Counted from the first letter of the stretch, positions 7,697-17,003 are shown. The stretch is DNA of 51,240 bases from Bacteroidota bacterium (GCA_023251675.1 JAHEYJ010000006.1:1-51240), one strand, 5' to 3'. Notes: generated by a model not told the origin, from the letters alone. A program made the numbers and translations.

Positions 7697-10687
7697 ATGA
7701 AACAAATTTCATTCTTTTTTCTGGTTGCTGCCACCCTAATCGCAGCCGTTTCTCCCCTGAAAGCGCAATCCGGTTTAACACTTCAGGATATTTACAACCT
7801 GATGGATGATCCGGGTGCGAATTATTACCAGGTTCAGAAAACGGCTGAACTTTATTTTGAAAACCGGCCGAAAGGGAAAGGCACCGGCTATAAACAGTTT
7901 AAGCGATGGGAAGCGGAAATGAAATACTGGATCGATGAACAAGGGAACAGAATTAATCCTCGTTTTATTCATGATGAAGCGCTCCTGTTCGAGCAGAAGT
8001 ATGCCAATAAAAGTGTTTCCGCTTTATCTGCTAATTGGGTTGAATTGGGCCCTACCTACTGGAATAAAACTTCCAGTTGGGCTCCCGGTCTTGGAAGGAT
8101 AGATGCCGTGGAAGTTGATCCGCAGAATAACAATCATATTTTAATAGGGTCACCCGAAGGGGGAGTCTGGAAAACCATCAATGGGGGAACTACCTGGTCT
8201 TCTTTAACAGATGGTTTGACCTACATGCAGATCGGGGATGTATCCATTGATCCGAATAATTCCAATACCTATTATATTGGGACATTGGGAGCGGGCATGT
8301 TAAAATCTACCGATGGCGGCGTAACGCTGAACCAGGTCAACTCCGGCTTTTCTTCTTCGGCTTCCGTCAGAAAAATAATAGTTGACCCGACGAATTCCAA
8401 CAATGTGTTGCTGGCTTCTTCATCAGGCGTTTACCGTTCAACAAATGGAGGAAGTTCATGGACATTATCGAAAAGCGGTTCTTTTTATGATATCGAATTC
8501 AAACCCGGTAATCCTGCAACTGTTTATTCCTGCGGAACAGGGTTTTATGTTTCTACCAATTCCGGGTCAACCTTTACAGCTGTAACGTCAGGGATACAAT
8601 ACAGCAGTGCGATGCGCCTTGCCGTGACGGCAGCAAATCCGAATGTAGTCTACATCGTACAATGCAACGGAAGTGTTTTCGGGGCCGTTTATAAATCCAC
8701 CAATTCAGGAACGAGTTTTACTGCTACTGTAACCGGCAATTCAGCGAACGGGACAAATTATTTCGGATACAGTCCAAACGGAACAGACACACAAGGGCAA
8801 GGATCCTATAATATTGACATTGCGGTTTCTCCTACGGACGAAAACGAAGTGCATATTGCCGGGATCATCACCTGGAAAAGCACAAACGGAGGTACAAGCT
8901 TTACGGCTACCACCGAATGGACCTATCCCAATACAAGAGGGTATACACACTGCGATATGCATGCCCTTGAGTATGCAGGCAATACTTTATACACCGGAAG
9001 TGATGGAGGAATTTTTATGTCAACCGATAAGGGAGATAACTTTACCAACATATCATCCGGTTTAGGTATAAGAATGTTTTACCGCCTTGGGTGCTCACCA
9101 ACTGATCCGATTAAGATCACTGCAGGTGCTCAGGACAACGGTTCCAGTATCCTGACTTCCACAGGATGGATCGACTGGCTGGGCGCCGATGGCCAGGAAG
9201 GAGCGATCGATAATACAAATTCAAATATCATTTACGGAAGTTCACAATACGGTGATTTATATAAAAGCACCAATGGCGGTACCACCTACTCGGGTTTAAC
9301 CGCTCCTGCTTCCAATGGTGACTGGACCACTCCCTTGATCCTGGATCCGATCGCAGCTAATACGCTTTATGTTGGATATACTGAAATCTACAAATCGACA
9401 AACGGGGGAAGCAGCTGGACTCAGATCTCAAATTTCGGGACCGGAAATAATTTCAAATACATGGCTATTGCGCCTTCCAACTCAAGTTATATATATGTTG
9501 CTCAAGGGACATCCATTTACAAAACGACAAACGGCGGCACCTCCTGGACCAGTATTGCTGCAGGGCTGGGAGGTTTATCCATAAATGGTATTGCTGTGCA
9601 CAACAGCGATCCGAATAAAGTGGCGGTAGCGACTTCCAGTTCGAAAATTTATACTTCCGCCAATGGAGGGTCCACTTGGACAAACAGCACAGGAAATTTT
9701 CCTGCAGTAACTGCCAGATGCCTGGCTTATCAAAACGGAGCGACGGAAGGAATCTATGTAGGTACAAATTCAGGAGTATATTATCAGGATAACACTATGT
9801 CGAACTGGATATCCTACAAGAATTTGCTTCCAAAAGTTGCTGTGAATGAATTGGAAATTCAGTATGGTGCCGGCAAGATCCGTGCGGCAACCTATGGAAG
9901 GGGAATTTGGGAATGCGATCTGTATTCTCCGGCGGTAACTCCGGTGGCTGCATTTTCTGCTCCTTCAGGAGTATGCATCAATCAGCCGGTTAATTTTACG
10001 GATCAGTCAACTAATTCACCAACTGCCTGGTCGTGGATATTCCCCGGCGGAATACCTGCAACATCAACACAGCAGAATCCGTCAAATGTTATTTGGAATA
10101 CACCAGGAACTTATACGGTAGCACTTTCTGCAACCAATTCTGCAGGAAATAACTCTGTCGGCCATGTGATCGTGGTTCATGCACTTCCTGTTGCCGGAGT
10201 AAGCCCTAACGTTTCAATTCAAGCCGGGCAAAACACTACGTTAACTGCCAGTGGAGGAACCGGTTATTCATGGACTCCATCGGCCGGTTTGAATAATACT
10301 ACCGGATCAAGTGTGGTTGCATCTCCAAGTGTAACTACAACTTACTCGGTAATCGTTACCGATGCAAACGGTTGCACGGGTCTAGGACAAGTGACCGTTA
10401 CCGTAAATGCGGTTGGTGTTTTTGATCCGGCAAACAATTCTATTTTAATGAATATTTATCCAAACCCCAATAACGGGCAATTTACTATTGTGGCAGGCGG
10501 AAATCTTACTTCGGATTTTCTGATCACTGTTGAAAATATGCTTGGCCAGGTTATTTATTCGGAGAAGACCACGCCTGGAAATCTTTTAAGTAAGACGGTT
10601 GATCTGAAAGGAGTGAAAAAAGGAATTTATTTTCTGCAAATCAAAGGTGACGGTGCGGAAGGATGTTCGAAGATAATTGTAGAGTAG
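7697..10687 (+). CDS. secreted Asp-box (BNR/sortilin-like) propeller protein with PKD domain and T9SS sorting domain
   Basis: A 996-residue exported protein. It has a signal peptide (MKQISFFFLVAATL to about residue 24), then about eleven Asp-box repeats of the form STNGGSSW or STDGGVT between residues 150 and 690, which predict a beta-propeller of the sortilin/BNR type. A PKD domain follows (VNFTDQS, then WSWIFPGG), then a second Ig-like module rich in Thr and Ser. It ends with a type A T9SS sorting domain (NIYPNPNNGQFTI, later GIYFLQI). The likely fate is export and attachment at, or release from, the cell surface by the type IX system. Asp-box propellers include glycosidases but the ligand here cannot be read. 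It is a single gene with its own promoter candidate and terminator. Confidence 0.88.
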   Translation: MKQISFFFLVAATLIAAVSPLKAQSGLTLQDIYNLMDDPGANYYQVQKTAELYFENRPKGKGTGYKQFKRWEAEMKYWIDEQGNRINPRFIHDEALLFEQKYANKSVSALSANWVELGPTYWNKTSSWAPGLGRIDAVEVDPQNNNHILIGSPEGGVWKTINGGTTWSSLTDGLTYMQIGDVSIDPNNSNTYYIGTLGAGMLKSTDGGVTLNQVNSGFSSSASVRKIIVDPTNSNNVLLASSSGVYRSTNGGSSWTLSKSGSFYDIEFKPGNPATVYSCGTGFYVSTNSGSTFTAVTSGIQYSSAMRLAVTAANPNVVYIVQCNGSVFGAVYKSTNSGTSFTATVTGNSANGTNYFGYSPNGTDTQGQGSYNIDIAVSPTDENEVHIAGIITWKSTNGGTSFTATTEWTYPNTRGYTHCDMHALEYAGNTLYTGSDGGIFMSTDKGDNFTNISSGLGIRMFYRLGCSPTDPIKITAGAQDNGSSILTSTGWIDWLGADGQEGAIDNTNSNIIYGSSQYGDLYKSTNGGTTYSGLTAPASNGDWTTPLILDPIAANTLYVGYTEIYKSTNGGSSWTQISNFGTGNNFKYMAIAPSNSSYIYVAQGTSIYKTTNGGTSWTSIAAGLGGLSINGIAVHNSDPNKVAVATSSSKIYTSANGGSTWTNSTGNFPAVTARCLAYQNGATEGIYVGTNSGVYYQDNTMSNWISYKNLLPKVAVNELEIQYGAGKIRAATYGRGIWECDLYSPAVTPVAAFSAPSGVCINQPVNFTDQSTNSPTAWSWIFPGGIPATSTQQNPSNVIWNTPGTYTVALSATNSAGNNSVGHVIVVHALPVAGVSPNVSIQAGQNTTLTASGGTGYSWTPSAGLNNTTGSSVVASPSVTTTYSVIVTDANGCTGLGQVTVTVNAVGVFDPANNSILMNIYPNPNNGQFTIVAGGNLTSDFLITVENMLGQVIYSEKTTPGNLLSKTVDLKGVKKGIYFLQIKGDGAEGCSKIIVE

Positions 10688-10734
10688 TTACGAGAACGGC
10701 CATAACCTTATTGCAATTTCAGTCAATGGCATTC

Positions 10735-10764
10735 ATTCTCTTCCCGCCAAAGAGAATTTTTTTT
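10735..10764 (+). terminator. rho-independent terminator of the 7697 gene
   Basis: A perfect 8-bp stem, ATTCTCTT (10735-10742) with AAGAGAAT (10750-10757), and a 7-base loop run directly into eight T residues on the plus strand, 50 bases after the stop codon. Confidence 0.75.
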
Positions 10765-10793
10765 GAATTTGTTAAAAGGAAAGAAAAGGAGTT

Positions 10794-10837
10794 GATCATT
10801 AATCAATGGAGCAACGAATGACCAATGGCTAATGATC
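10794..10837. repeat. intergenic inverted repeat between convergent genes
   Basis: GATCATTAATCAATGG (10794-10809) and the complement of 10822-10837 match at 13 of 16 positions around a 12-base spacer. It has no T-run. It is a short REP-like intergenic repeat. Confidence 0.45.
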
Positions 10838-10853
10838 GTTTGTTGGAGCCGTA

Positions 10854-11045
10854 TTATTTCGGTTCTTCTTTCTTCTCTGTATCATCAATTCCTTTCTGAG
10901 CATCTTTAAATTCCTTCATGCCTTTTCCGAGCCCGCGCATGAGTTCAGGAATTTTTTTGCCTCCAAAGAGAAGAAGCACAACAACAACAATAAGAATGAT
11001 TTCAGTTGTGCCGAGCATTCCAAGTAAGATAGTTGCAGTAACCAT
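10854..11045 (-). CDS. tatA: twin-arginine translocase subunit TatA
   Basis: TatA forms the pore-like component that exports folded proteins with twin-arginine signals. The 63-residue protein shows the expected plan: a short periplasmic N-terminus, one membrane helix ([15 protein letters not shown]), the [21 protein letters not shown] amphipathic helix with its invariant FG, and an acidic/basic tail. A second in-frame ATG at codon 10 (MLGTTE) is also possible as start. It lies 39 bases downstream of a superoxide dismutase that itself carries a Tat signal, so an exporter subunit and one of its cargos appear co-transcribed. Confidence 0.93.
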   Translation of the reverse strand: MVTATILLGMLGTTEIILIVVVVLLLFGGKKIPELMRGLGKGMKEFKDAQKGIDDTEKKEEPK

Positions 11046-11084
11046 AATATATTTTATTAGTTATGTAAATGTATGAATAAATTA

Positions 11085-11843
11085 TTACTTCCCTTCGAAA
11101 TGCTTGCCGGCTTCTGCCCAGTTCACAATATTCCACCAATTTGCAATGTAATCGGCGCGTTTATTCTGGTATTTCAGGTAATAAGCGTGTTCCCAGATGT
11201 CCAGAGCAAGCACAGGAGTTCCTTTCAATTCAGAAGTGTCCATTATTGGATTGTCCTGGTTGGGAGAAGAGCCAATTTCCGGCTTCCCATCATGATTGAT
11301 AACAAGCCAGGCCCATCCTGATCCGAAAACTTTCATTGCTGTTTCAGAGAATTTAATTTTGAAATTATCGAAAGAAGTATAGGTTGAATTAATGGCATCG
11401 CCCAGTTTGCCGGAAGGAGAGTTGGGTACAGTAGGGCTAAGAACGGAACCGCCATTTGGTTTCATTAGTTTCCAGAAAAGAGAATGATTATAATGTCCGC
11501 CTGCATTGTTTTTTATTGCTGTTGAATACTTCGAAACATTTTTGCAGAGGTCATCAAGAGAAACCCCGGTGATCTTTGCATCCGCCAGGGCTTTGTTCAG
11601 TTTATCTACATAGGCCTGGTGATGTTTGGTGTGATGGATCTCCATGGTTTGCTTATCAATGAACGGTTCAAGTGCATCGTAAGCATAGGGGAGAGGAGGC
11701 AGTGTAAAATCGCCGTCGGCTGCCGGAGTTAACGTTTCAGCAAAATCTATTGGATTGTTTTCCGATCCGAATGATTTACTGAGGATGACAATTCCGGCTC
11801 CTGCCAGAATGCCCTTTTTAAAAAAGTCTCTTCGTGTTGTCAT
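11085..11843 (-). CDS. Fe/Mn superoxide dismutase with Tat signal peptide
   Basis: Converts superoxide to oxygen and hydrogen peroxide. The Fe/Mn SOD fold is evident from ligands H in MEIHHTKHHQAYV, H in GGHYNHSLFW, and D and H in LDIWEHAYYL. Unlike cytoplasmic SODs, it starts MTTRRDFFKKGILAGAG, a twin-arginine signal followed by a hydrophobic stretch to about residue 28, so it should be exported already folded and metal-loaded to the periplasm. Total 252 residues fits SOD (about 200) plus signal and linker. tatA follows after 39 bases on the same strand. Iron versus manganese cannot be decided by eye. Confidence 0.95.
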   Translation of the reverse strand: MTTRRDFFKKGILAGAGIVILSKSFGSENNPIDFAETLTPAADGDFTLPPLPYAYDALEPFIDKQTMEIHHTKHHQAYVDKLNKALADAKITGVSLDDLCKNVSKYSTAIKNNAGGHYNHSLFWKLMKPNGGSVLSPTVPNSPSGKLGDAINSTYTSFDNFKIKFSETAMKVFGSGWAWLVINHDGKPEIGSSPNQDNPIMDTSELKGTPVLALDIWEHAYYLKYQNKRADYIANWWNIVNWAEAGKHFEGK

Positions 11844-11893
11844 GGTATGGGGGTTGTGTCATTCAGAGAGAAAGGATTCGCTCGCAACGACGG

Positions 11894-12367
11894 TTAATTA
11901 AAACTTATGAGTAGCTGATTTTTTTCAATGGTGTCATCCTTTTTAATATGTATTTTTTTTATGCTTGCATCCGTTGGGCATTTCAGGATATTTTCCATTT
12001 TCATTGCCTGCAGCACAACAAGGGCATCGCCTTTTTTTACCTCTTCTCCTACTTTTACGCGCACATCAACAACCAAACCAGGCATCGGAGCTTTCACTTC
12101 TTTCACTTTTGCTGATGATGCATTGCTGAGGCCAAGTTTCTCCAGCAATTCATCGTACTTATCCTTCAGCTGAATGGTGTATTTATTCCCGTTCACACGG
12201 ATCACAAAACTTTTTTCTTCTTTATTCGTCTTCAGTACTTCCGCATTGTAGGACTTGCTGTCTTTAATAATGTGAAATATCCCGGATTTGACCTCGATGA
12301 TATCAAGCTCTTTTTCATTTCCATCCAGAACGAAATCGAATTTATTGTTGACTTTTGCTTTTAACAT
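11894..12367 (-). CDS. biotin carboxyl carrier (biotinyl domain) protein
   Basis: 157 residues. The C-terminal 70 form a biotinyl domain starting at APMPGLVVDVRVKVGE, with the biotin-accepting lysine (about K123) in LQAMKMEN. The N-terminal half is a small domain typical of carrier subunits of acyl-CoA or pyruvate carboxylases in Bacteroidota. The matching carboxylase and carboxyltransferase genes are not in the window, so whether it serves acetyl-CoA, propionyl-CoA or another carboxylase is open. It is 21 bases downstream of kdsA on the same strand. Confidence 0.88.
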   Translation of the reverse strand: MLKAKVNNKFDFVLDGNEKELDIIEVKSGIFHIIKDSKSYNAEVLKTNKEEKSFVIRVNGNKYTIQLKDKYDELLEKLGLSNASSAKVKEVKAPMPGLVVDVRVKVGEEVKKGDALVVLQAMKMENILKCPTDASIKKIHIKKDDTIEKNQLLISFN

Positions 12368-12388
12368 ATCTTGTCTGTAATAATTTAT

Positions 12389-13177
12389 TTATCCGGAAAT
12401 CCCGCAGTCGATCAGAAGTTTTTTAAAAGCCGAAAGTGGTATTTGATTTTCTGCATCCGATTTGGCTTTTGCAGGATCGGGGTGCACTTCAAAAAATAAT
12501 CCATCCGCACCCACCGCTACCGCCGCTTTTGCAATGTGCGGAGCATATTCGCGGTTGCCACCGGATTTATTTCCGTGGCCTCCGGGTTTTTGAAGCGAAT
12601 GCGTTACGTCCATCACTACCGGGAAACCCAGGTTCTGCATGTCGATGATATTTCTGAAATCCACTACCAGGTTATTGTATCCGAACATATTTCCTCTTTC
12701 GGTCAGGAGAATTTCTTTGTTTCCGGTTGACAGAACCTTTTTTACAGGATTCGCCATATCGTTTCCGGAAAGGAACTGAGCTTTTTTTATGTTGATGATC
12801 TTTTTTGTTTTTCCCGCAGCAACCAGCAGATCGGTCTGACGGCAGAGGAAAGCCGGGATCTGAATGATGTCGGCAACTTCAGATACCGGTTCTGCCTGAT
12901 GGGGTTCGTGAATATCGGTAAGGATGGGAATAGAAAATTTGTTTTTTACTTTTTCAAGAAGGGCAAGTCCTTTTTCAAGCCCGGGTCCGCGGAAGGAATC
13001 AACTGACGTGCGGTTGGCTTTATCAAATGAAGCCTTAAAAATAAAAGGTAGGTTCAGCGAAGCGCATATTTTCTTCAGCTCGCCGGCGGTTTGCATGATG
13101 ATCGCTTCGCTTTCGATCACGCAGGGACCCGCAATGATGAATTTATTTTTTTTCAGGATATCAAACAGCTTGCTCAT
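12389..13177 (-). CDS. kdsA: 3-deoxy-8-phosphooctulonate synthase (Kdo-8-P synthase)
   Basis: Condenses phosphoenolpyruvate with arabinose-5-phosphate to Kdo-8-phosphate for the LPS inner core. The 262-residue protein shows the family run: FIIAGPCVIESE at the N-terminus, FKASFDKANRTS, DIHEPHQA, IPAFLCRQTDLL, and the C-terminal GADGLFFEVHPDPAKAKSD. Its start overlaps the end of kdsD by four bases (ATGA), so the two are translationally coupled, and kdsD makes its substrate. Confidence 0.96.
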   Translation of the reverse strand: MSKLFDILKKNKFIIAGPCVIESEAIIMQTAGELKKICASLNLPFIFKASFDKANRTSVDSFRGPGLEKGLALLEKVKNKFSIPILTDIHEPHQAEPVSEVADIIQIPAFLCRQTDLLVAAGKTKKIINIKKAQFLSGNDMANPVKKVLSTGNKEILLTERGNMFGYNNLVVDFRNIIDMQNLGFPVVMDVTHSLQKPGGHGNKSGGNREYAPHIAKAAVAVGADGLFFEVHPDPAKAKSDAENQIPLSAFKKLLIDCGISG

Positions 13178-14139
13178 ACTTTTGCAATGTTATAGATCTG
13201 GAACACTCCTTTTATTTTATGATCTTCCGTAACCACCAGCGAAGTGATCTTGTATTTATTGCAAATAGCTTCGGCTTCGATCACTTTTGCATCCTTACTG
13301 ATCGTTCTTGGCTTCAATGTCATAATGTTTCTTGCTTTCAGGTCAAATAACTTCTCGTGATGCTTTTCAATCGCCCGGCGAAGATCTCCATCGGTAATGA
13401 TTCCTTTGAGTTTTTTGTTTTCAATGACAATGGCCATACCCAGTCTTCCTTCGCTCATAATGGAAATGACTTTTGACAAAGGTGTGGTAGTAGTAACGAT
13501 CGGCAGATTTTCTTTTGACATGAGATGCTCTACTTTGGTCAGCAATCTTTTTCCCAGCGACCCGCCGGGATGTAACATTGCGAAATCTTCCGGCTTAAAA
13601 TTCCGTTGCTTCATTAATGCAACGGCAAGTGCATCGCCCATAACGAGCGTTGCGGTGGTAGAGGAAGTAGGTGCCAGCTGCAGCGGGCAGGCTTCTTTCT
13701 TTACAGAAATATTGAGATGAAAATCAGAATGCTTCGCCAGTGTTGAATTTTGATTTCCGGTCATGGAGATCAGGGTGATATTTTTTTCTTTTAAATAGGG
13801 AAGGATCTGAATTATTTCTTCCGTTTCTCCTGAATAGGAAATGGAAAGTACAATATCACTGTGCGTGATCATTCCCAGGTCGCCGTGGTTGGCTTCTGCC
13901 GGGTGAACAAAAAGGGAAGGAGTGCCGGTGCTGGCAAGTGTTGCTGAAATTTTCTTGCCGATGTTGCCTGACTTGCCCATTCCGGTAACAATGACTCTTC
14001 CTTTTGTTTTCAGGATGGCCAATGCGGCATTTGAAAAATCAGCAGTAAGTGATTTAGAAAGATCACGGATGGCATCGCCTTCGATCCGGATAACTTCTTT
14101 TGCAGCTGCCAGTAGAACAGTTTCTTTATTCTTTTTCAT
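13174..14139 (-). CDS. kdsD: arabinose-5-phosphate isomerase (KdsD/KpsF/GutQ family)
   Basis: Isomerises ribulose-5-phosphate to arabinose-5-phosphate, the first step towards Kdo. Residues 1 to about 190 are a SIS sugar-isomerase domain (VIVTGMGKSGNIGKKISATLAS, then VLSISYSGETEEI), followed by two CBS domains. 321 residues is normal. It overlaps kdsA by four bases downstream, which forms a compact Kdo operon together with the biotin carrier gene. Confidence 0.95.
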   Translation of the reverse strand: MKKNKETVLLAAAKEVIRIEGDAIRDLSKSLTADFSNAALAILKTKGRVIVTGMGKSGNIGKKISATLASTGTPSLFVHPAEANHGDLGMITHSDIVLSISYSGETEEIIQILPYLKEKNITLISMTGNQNSTLAKHSDFHLNISVKKEACPLQLAPTSSTTATLVMGDALAVALMKQRNFKPEDFAMLHPGGSLGKRLLTKVEHLMSKENLPIVTTTTPLSKVISIMSEGRLGMAIVIENKKLKGIITDGDLRRAIEKHHEKLFDLKARNIMTLKPRTISKDAKVIEAEAICNKYKITSLVVTEDHKIKGVFQIYNIAKV

Positions 14140-14311
14140 TTTCAGAAACGAGTTTTAAATGTAGTAATTTACTTAATAGTAATGTGGCAGTAAAATGGAG
14201 AAGAAAGTTAATTAATGTGAAACAGGGGTTTTTAACTTGAAATAGGAGTAACTGTTAAAGCGTCAAAAAAGTATGACCCGTTTATAAAAAAATAAAAATG
14301 GGAATTAAAGC

Positions 14312-14348
14312 AAAAAAAAACGGAAAGGAATCTTCTAGGATTTCTTTC
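14312..14348 (-). terminator. terminator at the end of the bifunctional nuclease gene
   Basis: The stem GAAAGGAATC (14323-14332) pairs with GATTTCTTTC (14339-14348) with one mismatch around a 6-base loop, and on the minus strand it is followed by nine T residues (14320-14312). It overlaps the last codons of the gene. Confidence 0.65.
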
Positions 14349-14940
14349 GTTTATTCAGTTCATCACGGATGCGGGAAGCGCGTTCGTAATTTTCTCCGTC
14401 AATGGCTTTCTTCAGCATTTCTTTCAGTTCTTCGGTAGACTTCTTGGAGAGGTCTTTATCATCTTTCTCGGGAGCCTTTTTTTCAACCGCTTCTTCAATA
14501 GAAACGGATGTTGCTCCTTCTTTTGGCTGGTCGTCAAGTATGATGCCGGCGGCGGAGAGAATGAATTCAAACGTGTAGATGGGACAATCGAACCGCACGG
14601 CGAGCGCGATGGCATCGGAAGTGCGGGCATCTATTTCCACTTCTTTTTCCCCGTTAATGCAGATCAGTTTGGCATAAAAGATCCCTTCTACCAGGTTGTA
14701 GATAATGACCTCGTTGAGTTTTATACTGAACGTATCCGAAAAATTTTTGAAAAGGTCATGTGTAAGCGGACGGCTTGGAGTCATTTTCTCCAACTGGATA
14801 GCAATCGCCTGGGCCTCAAAACCACCGATAATGATCGGAAGGCGTCTTTTGCCTTTTACTTCTCCAAGAACAAGCGCATACGCTCCAGCCTGTGTCTGGC
14901 TGTAAGAGAGTCCGATGATATCGAGTTTTACTTTCTTCAT
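14335..14940 (-). CDS. bifunctional nuclease (DUF151) with C-terminal UVR motif
   Basis: 201 residues. The first 135 form the DUF151/BFN domain (LPIIIGGFEAQAIA, then IDARTSDAIALAVR), known in a few organisms to have RNase and DNase activity. A charged Lys/Glu linker follows, then a UvrB/UvrC-type motif at the C-terminus (LKKAIDGENYERASRIRDEL), a combination common in Bacteroidota. It starts 122 bases downstream of etfA's stop and ends in its own terminator ahead of kdsD. The precise cellular role of this family is not settled. Confidence 0.88.
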   Translation of the reverse strand: MKKVKLDIIGLSYSQTQAGAYALVLGEVKGKRRLPIIIGGFEAQAIAIQLEKMTPSRPLTHDLFKNFSDTFSIKLNEVIIYNLVEGIFYAKLICINGEKEVEIDARTSDAIALAVRFDCPIYTFEFILSAAGIILDDQPKEGATSVSIEEAVEKKAPEKDDKDLSKKSTEELKEMLKKAIDGENYERASRIRDELNKRKKS

Positions 14941-15032
14941 AAATCAACGAATGCCGAATCTATACGAATTTACAAAATTATTACACAGGAATTGCGGAAT
15001 AAATGGAGTGATGGACTTGTTAATAGGCATTT

Positions 15033-15052
15033 TTCCAATATTCCAATATTCC
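15033..15052. repeat. short tandem repeat in the etfA-nuclease gap
   Basis: TTCCAATAT is repeated twice and begins a third time. It is a low-complexity intergenic repeat just downstream of etfA. Confidence 0.4.
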
Positions 15053-15062
15053 TGATTTCTTA

Positions 15063-16037
15063 TCAATGTGAACTTTTCAGTTTTTTTACTTCTTCTATAA
15101 ATTTCGGTACGGTTTCAAAGGCATCTCCGCAAACGCCATAGTTGGCTGCTTTGAAGAATGGAGCTTCTTTGTCGTTGTTGAACACAACCATCACTTTTGA
15201 TGAACTTACTCCGGCCAGATGCTGAATGGCTCCGGATATTCCGATAGCAATATAAAGGTTTGGTCCAATAGTGATCCCGGTTTGTCCCACGTGTTCGTGA
15301 TGCGGCCTCCAGCCCACGTCAGCAACGGGTTTAGAGCAGGCAGTTGCTGCACCTAAAAGTTCTGCAAGTTGTTCTACCATTCCCCAGTTCTCCGGACCTT
15401 TCAAGCCTCTTCCGCCTGAAACAACGATCTCCGCTTCGGTGAGCGCGATCTTTCCGGATGTCTTTTTTGCTTCTTTGAAAGTTGAATTGAATTCATTATC
15501 TCCGAAAGTGGGTGAGAAACTTTCTATGGAAGCACTCGCATCGCCTGAGTTGATGTGATAGGAATTCGGGATCAGCCCGATTATTTTTACATCGGATGAG
15601 ATCACTACATCTGTCAATCCTTTTCCTGAGAAACATTTTTTTCGGATCGTGAACGGAGAAGAAGAGGAAGGAAGCGCAATCGCGCCGGCAACCAAACCTG
15701 CTTTTAATTTTACGGTCACTCTTCCGGCTACCGAACGGCCGGAATACGTATAAGAAAGTACAATGAGTTTAGCATTTTCTTTTTGTGCCGCTTGTGCAAT
15801 GGCAGATGCATACGCCGATGGATTATGCGCGTTCAGTTTGTCGTTCTTTACGGACAAAACTTTTTGCGCTCCGTATTTTCCGAGCGACTTCATGTCGTCA
15901 TCGCTTACGTTTCCGATAACGACTGCCGTTACATTTCCTCCGGTTTGTTTTGCAAGTTCAGAACCGTATGAAATGGCTTCAAAGGTCGATTTTTTGAACT
16001 TGCCGTCCCAATTCTCTGCGAATATTAGTACACTCAT
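15063..16037 (-). CDS. etfA: electron transfer flavoprotein subunit alpha
   Basis: With EtfB it forms the FAD-containing heterodimer that passes electrons from acyl-CoA dehydrogenases to the quinone pool. The 324-residue protein starts MSVLIFAENWDGKFKK and has the C-terminal FAD-binding region: VSGGRGLKGPENW, then HVGQTGITIGPNLYIAIGISGAIQH and the following VVFNNDKEAPFF. It lies 61 bases downstream of etfB; the gap contains TGCCAACTGC-type low-complexity sequence. The partner gene order etfB-etfA is the usual one. Confidence 0.96.
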   Translation of the reverse strand: MSVLIFAENWDGKFKKSTFEAISYGSELAKQTGGNVTAVVIGNVSDDDMKSLGKYGAQKVLSVKNDKLNAHNPSAYASAIAQAAQKENAKLIVLSYTYSGRSVAGRVTVKLKAGLVAGAIALPSSSSPFTIRKKCFSGKGLTDVVISSDVKIIGLIPNSYHINSGDASASIESFSPTFGDNEFNSTFKEAKKTSGKIALTEAEIVVSGGRGLKGPENWGMVEQLAELLGAATACSKPVADVGWRPHHEHVGQTGITIGPNLYIAIGISGAIQHLAGVSSSKVMVVFNNDKEAPFFKAANYGVCGDAFETVPKFIEEVKKLKSSH

Positions 16038-16098
16038 AAAATCGTTTGTTGTTTGTGGTTTTTTTTGCCTATTGCCAACTGCTGACTGCCAATTGGAT

Positions 16099-16836
16099 CT
16101 ATATTACTTTTGCTTCTGTATGTAATAAGTGAACGAGTTCTGCCATGTTATTCGGGTCAATCATTTTGCATTCACCTTTTGCCGCCGGAAGATCGAACAG
16201 CACAGAGCTGCTAAGATTAGCACAGGCAGCAGGTTCTGTCACTACAAGCGGTTTTGTCCGAGCGGTCATGATGCCGCGCATGTTGGGAATCCGCGGCTCA
16301 GACATTCCTTTCTGCGCACCGGCAACAAACGGAAGTTTTGCTTCTACCACTTCTTTTCCTCCGTCAATTTCTCTTTCAAGTGTGGCAACAGATCCATTGA
16401 TGTCAAGTTTGGTTGCGACAGAGACTGATGGAAGCCCCAGTAGTTCGCCGAGCATCATCGGAACCTGTCCTCCGTTATAGTCAATCGATTCTTTTCCGGC
16501 AAGGATAACATCGTATGTGTTTTTCTTCACCACTTCCGCGATCTGGAAGGCTACAAAATAAGCATCGGTAGGTTCAGCGTTCACGCGGATGGCATCATCG
16601 GCGCCGATGGCCAAAGCTTTGCGAAGGTTGGGTTCGGTGTTGGCGGGCCCGACATTGATCACGGAAACCGTTCCTCCCAGCGCTTCTTTCAGTTCAAGCG
16701 CGCGGGTCAGCGCAATTTCATCGGTTGGATTGATGATGAATTGCACGCCGGCAGCATTGAACGCTTTCTTGTCAGGGGTGAAAGTGATCTTTGTGGTAGT
16801 GTCAGGAACTTGGGAGATACAGACTAAGAATTTCAT
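16099..16836 (-). CDS. etfB: electron transfer flavoprotein subunit beta
   Basis: The AMP-binding partner of EtfA. The 245-residue protein begins MKFLVCISQVPDTTTKI and contains INPTDEIALTRALEL, then DVILAGKESIDYNGGQVP and ATKLDINGSVATLEREIDGG, all diagnostic of EtfB. A TATATTTG promoter box lies 27 bases upstream of its start. It is divergent from pdhB across a 185-base region. Confidence 0.96.
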   Translation of the reverse strand: MKFLVCISQVPDTTTKITFTPDKKAFNAAGVQFIINPTDEIALTRALELKEALGGTVSVINVGPANTEPNLRKALAIGADDAIRVNAEPTDAYFVAFQIAEVVKKNTYDVILAGKESIDYNGGQVPMMLGELLGLPSVSVATKLDINGSVATLEREIDGGKEVVEAKLPFVAGAQKGMSEPRIPNMRGIMTARTKPLVVTEPAACANLSSSVLFDLPAAKGECKMIDPNNMAELVHLLHTEAKVI

Positions 16837-16862
16837 AAAAGATTATTTTTTTTCAAGGGTGA

Positions 16863-16870
16863 CAAATATA
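16863..16870 (-). promoter_or_regulatory. candidate -7 box of etfB (TATATTTG)
   Basis: An exact match to TAnnTTTG on the minus strand, 27-34 bases upstream of the etfB ATG. I see no clear -33 TTG at the expected distance. Confidence 0.45.
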
Positions 16871-16976
16871 ATAATATATGTACGGCTGATGCATGATTAA
16901 GTGAAGGTTTTGACCTCATTAGATCGTAAAAAGAAATCATGTTTTCTTAAATAGATACTGATAGTTTCCTGTTTAA

Positions 16977-17003
16977 TTGCTCAGCCAATTTATTTTACAT
17001 TTG
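16977..17003 (+). promoter_or_regulatory. candidate promoter of pdhB (TTG-N16-TACATTTG)
   Basis: TTG at 16977-16979 and TACATTTG at 16996-17003, 19 bases before the ATG at 17022. The box is identical to the one before nuoE. Its position shows that the track start at 16977 (a TTG) is part of the promoter and not the start codon. Confidence 0.55.

Noticed and set aside
12389-14139. Capsule-type KpsF/KdsA locus
   Set aside because: No capsule export or glycosyltransferase genes nearby; the pair fits normal LPS Kdo synthesis.
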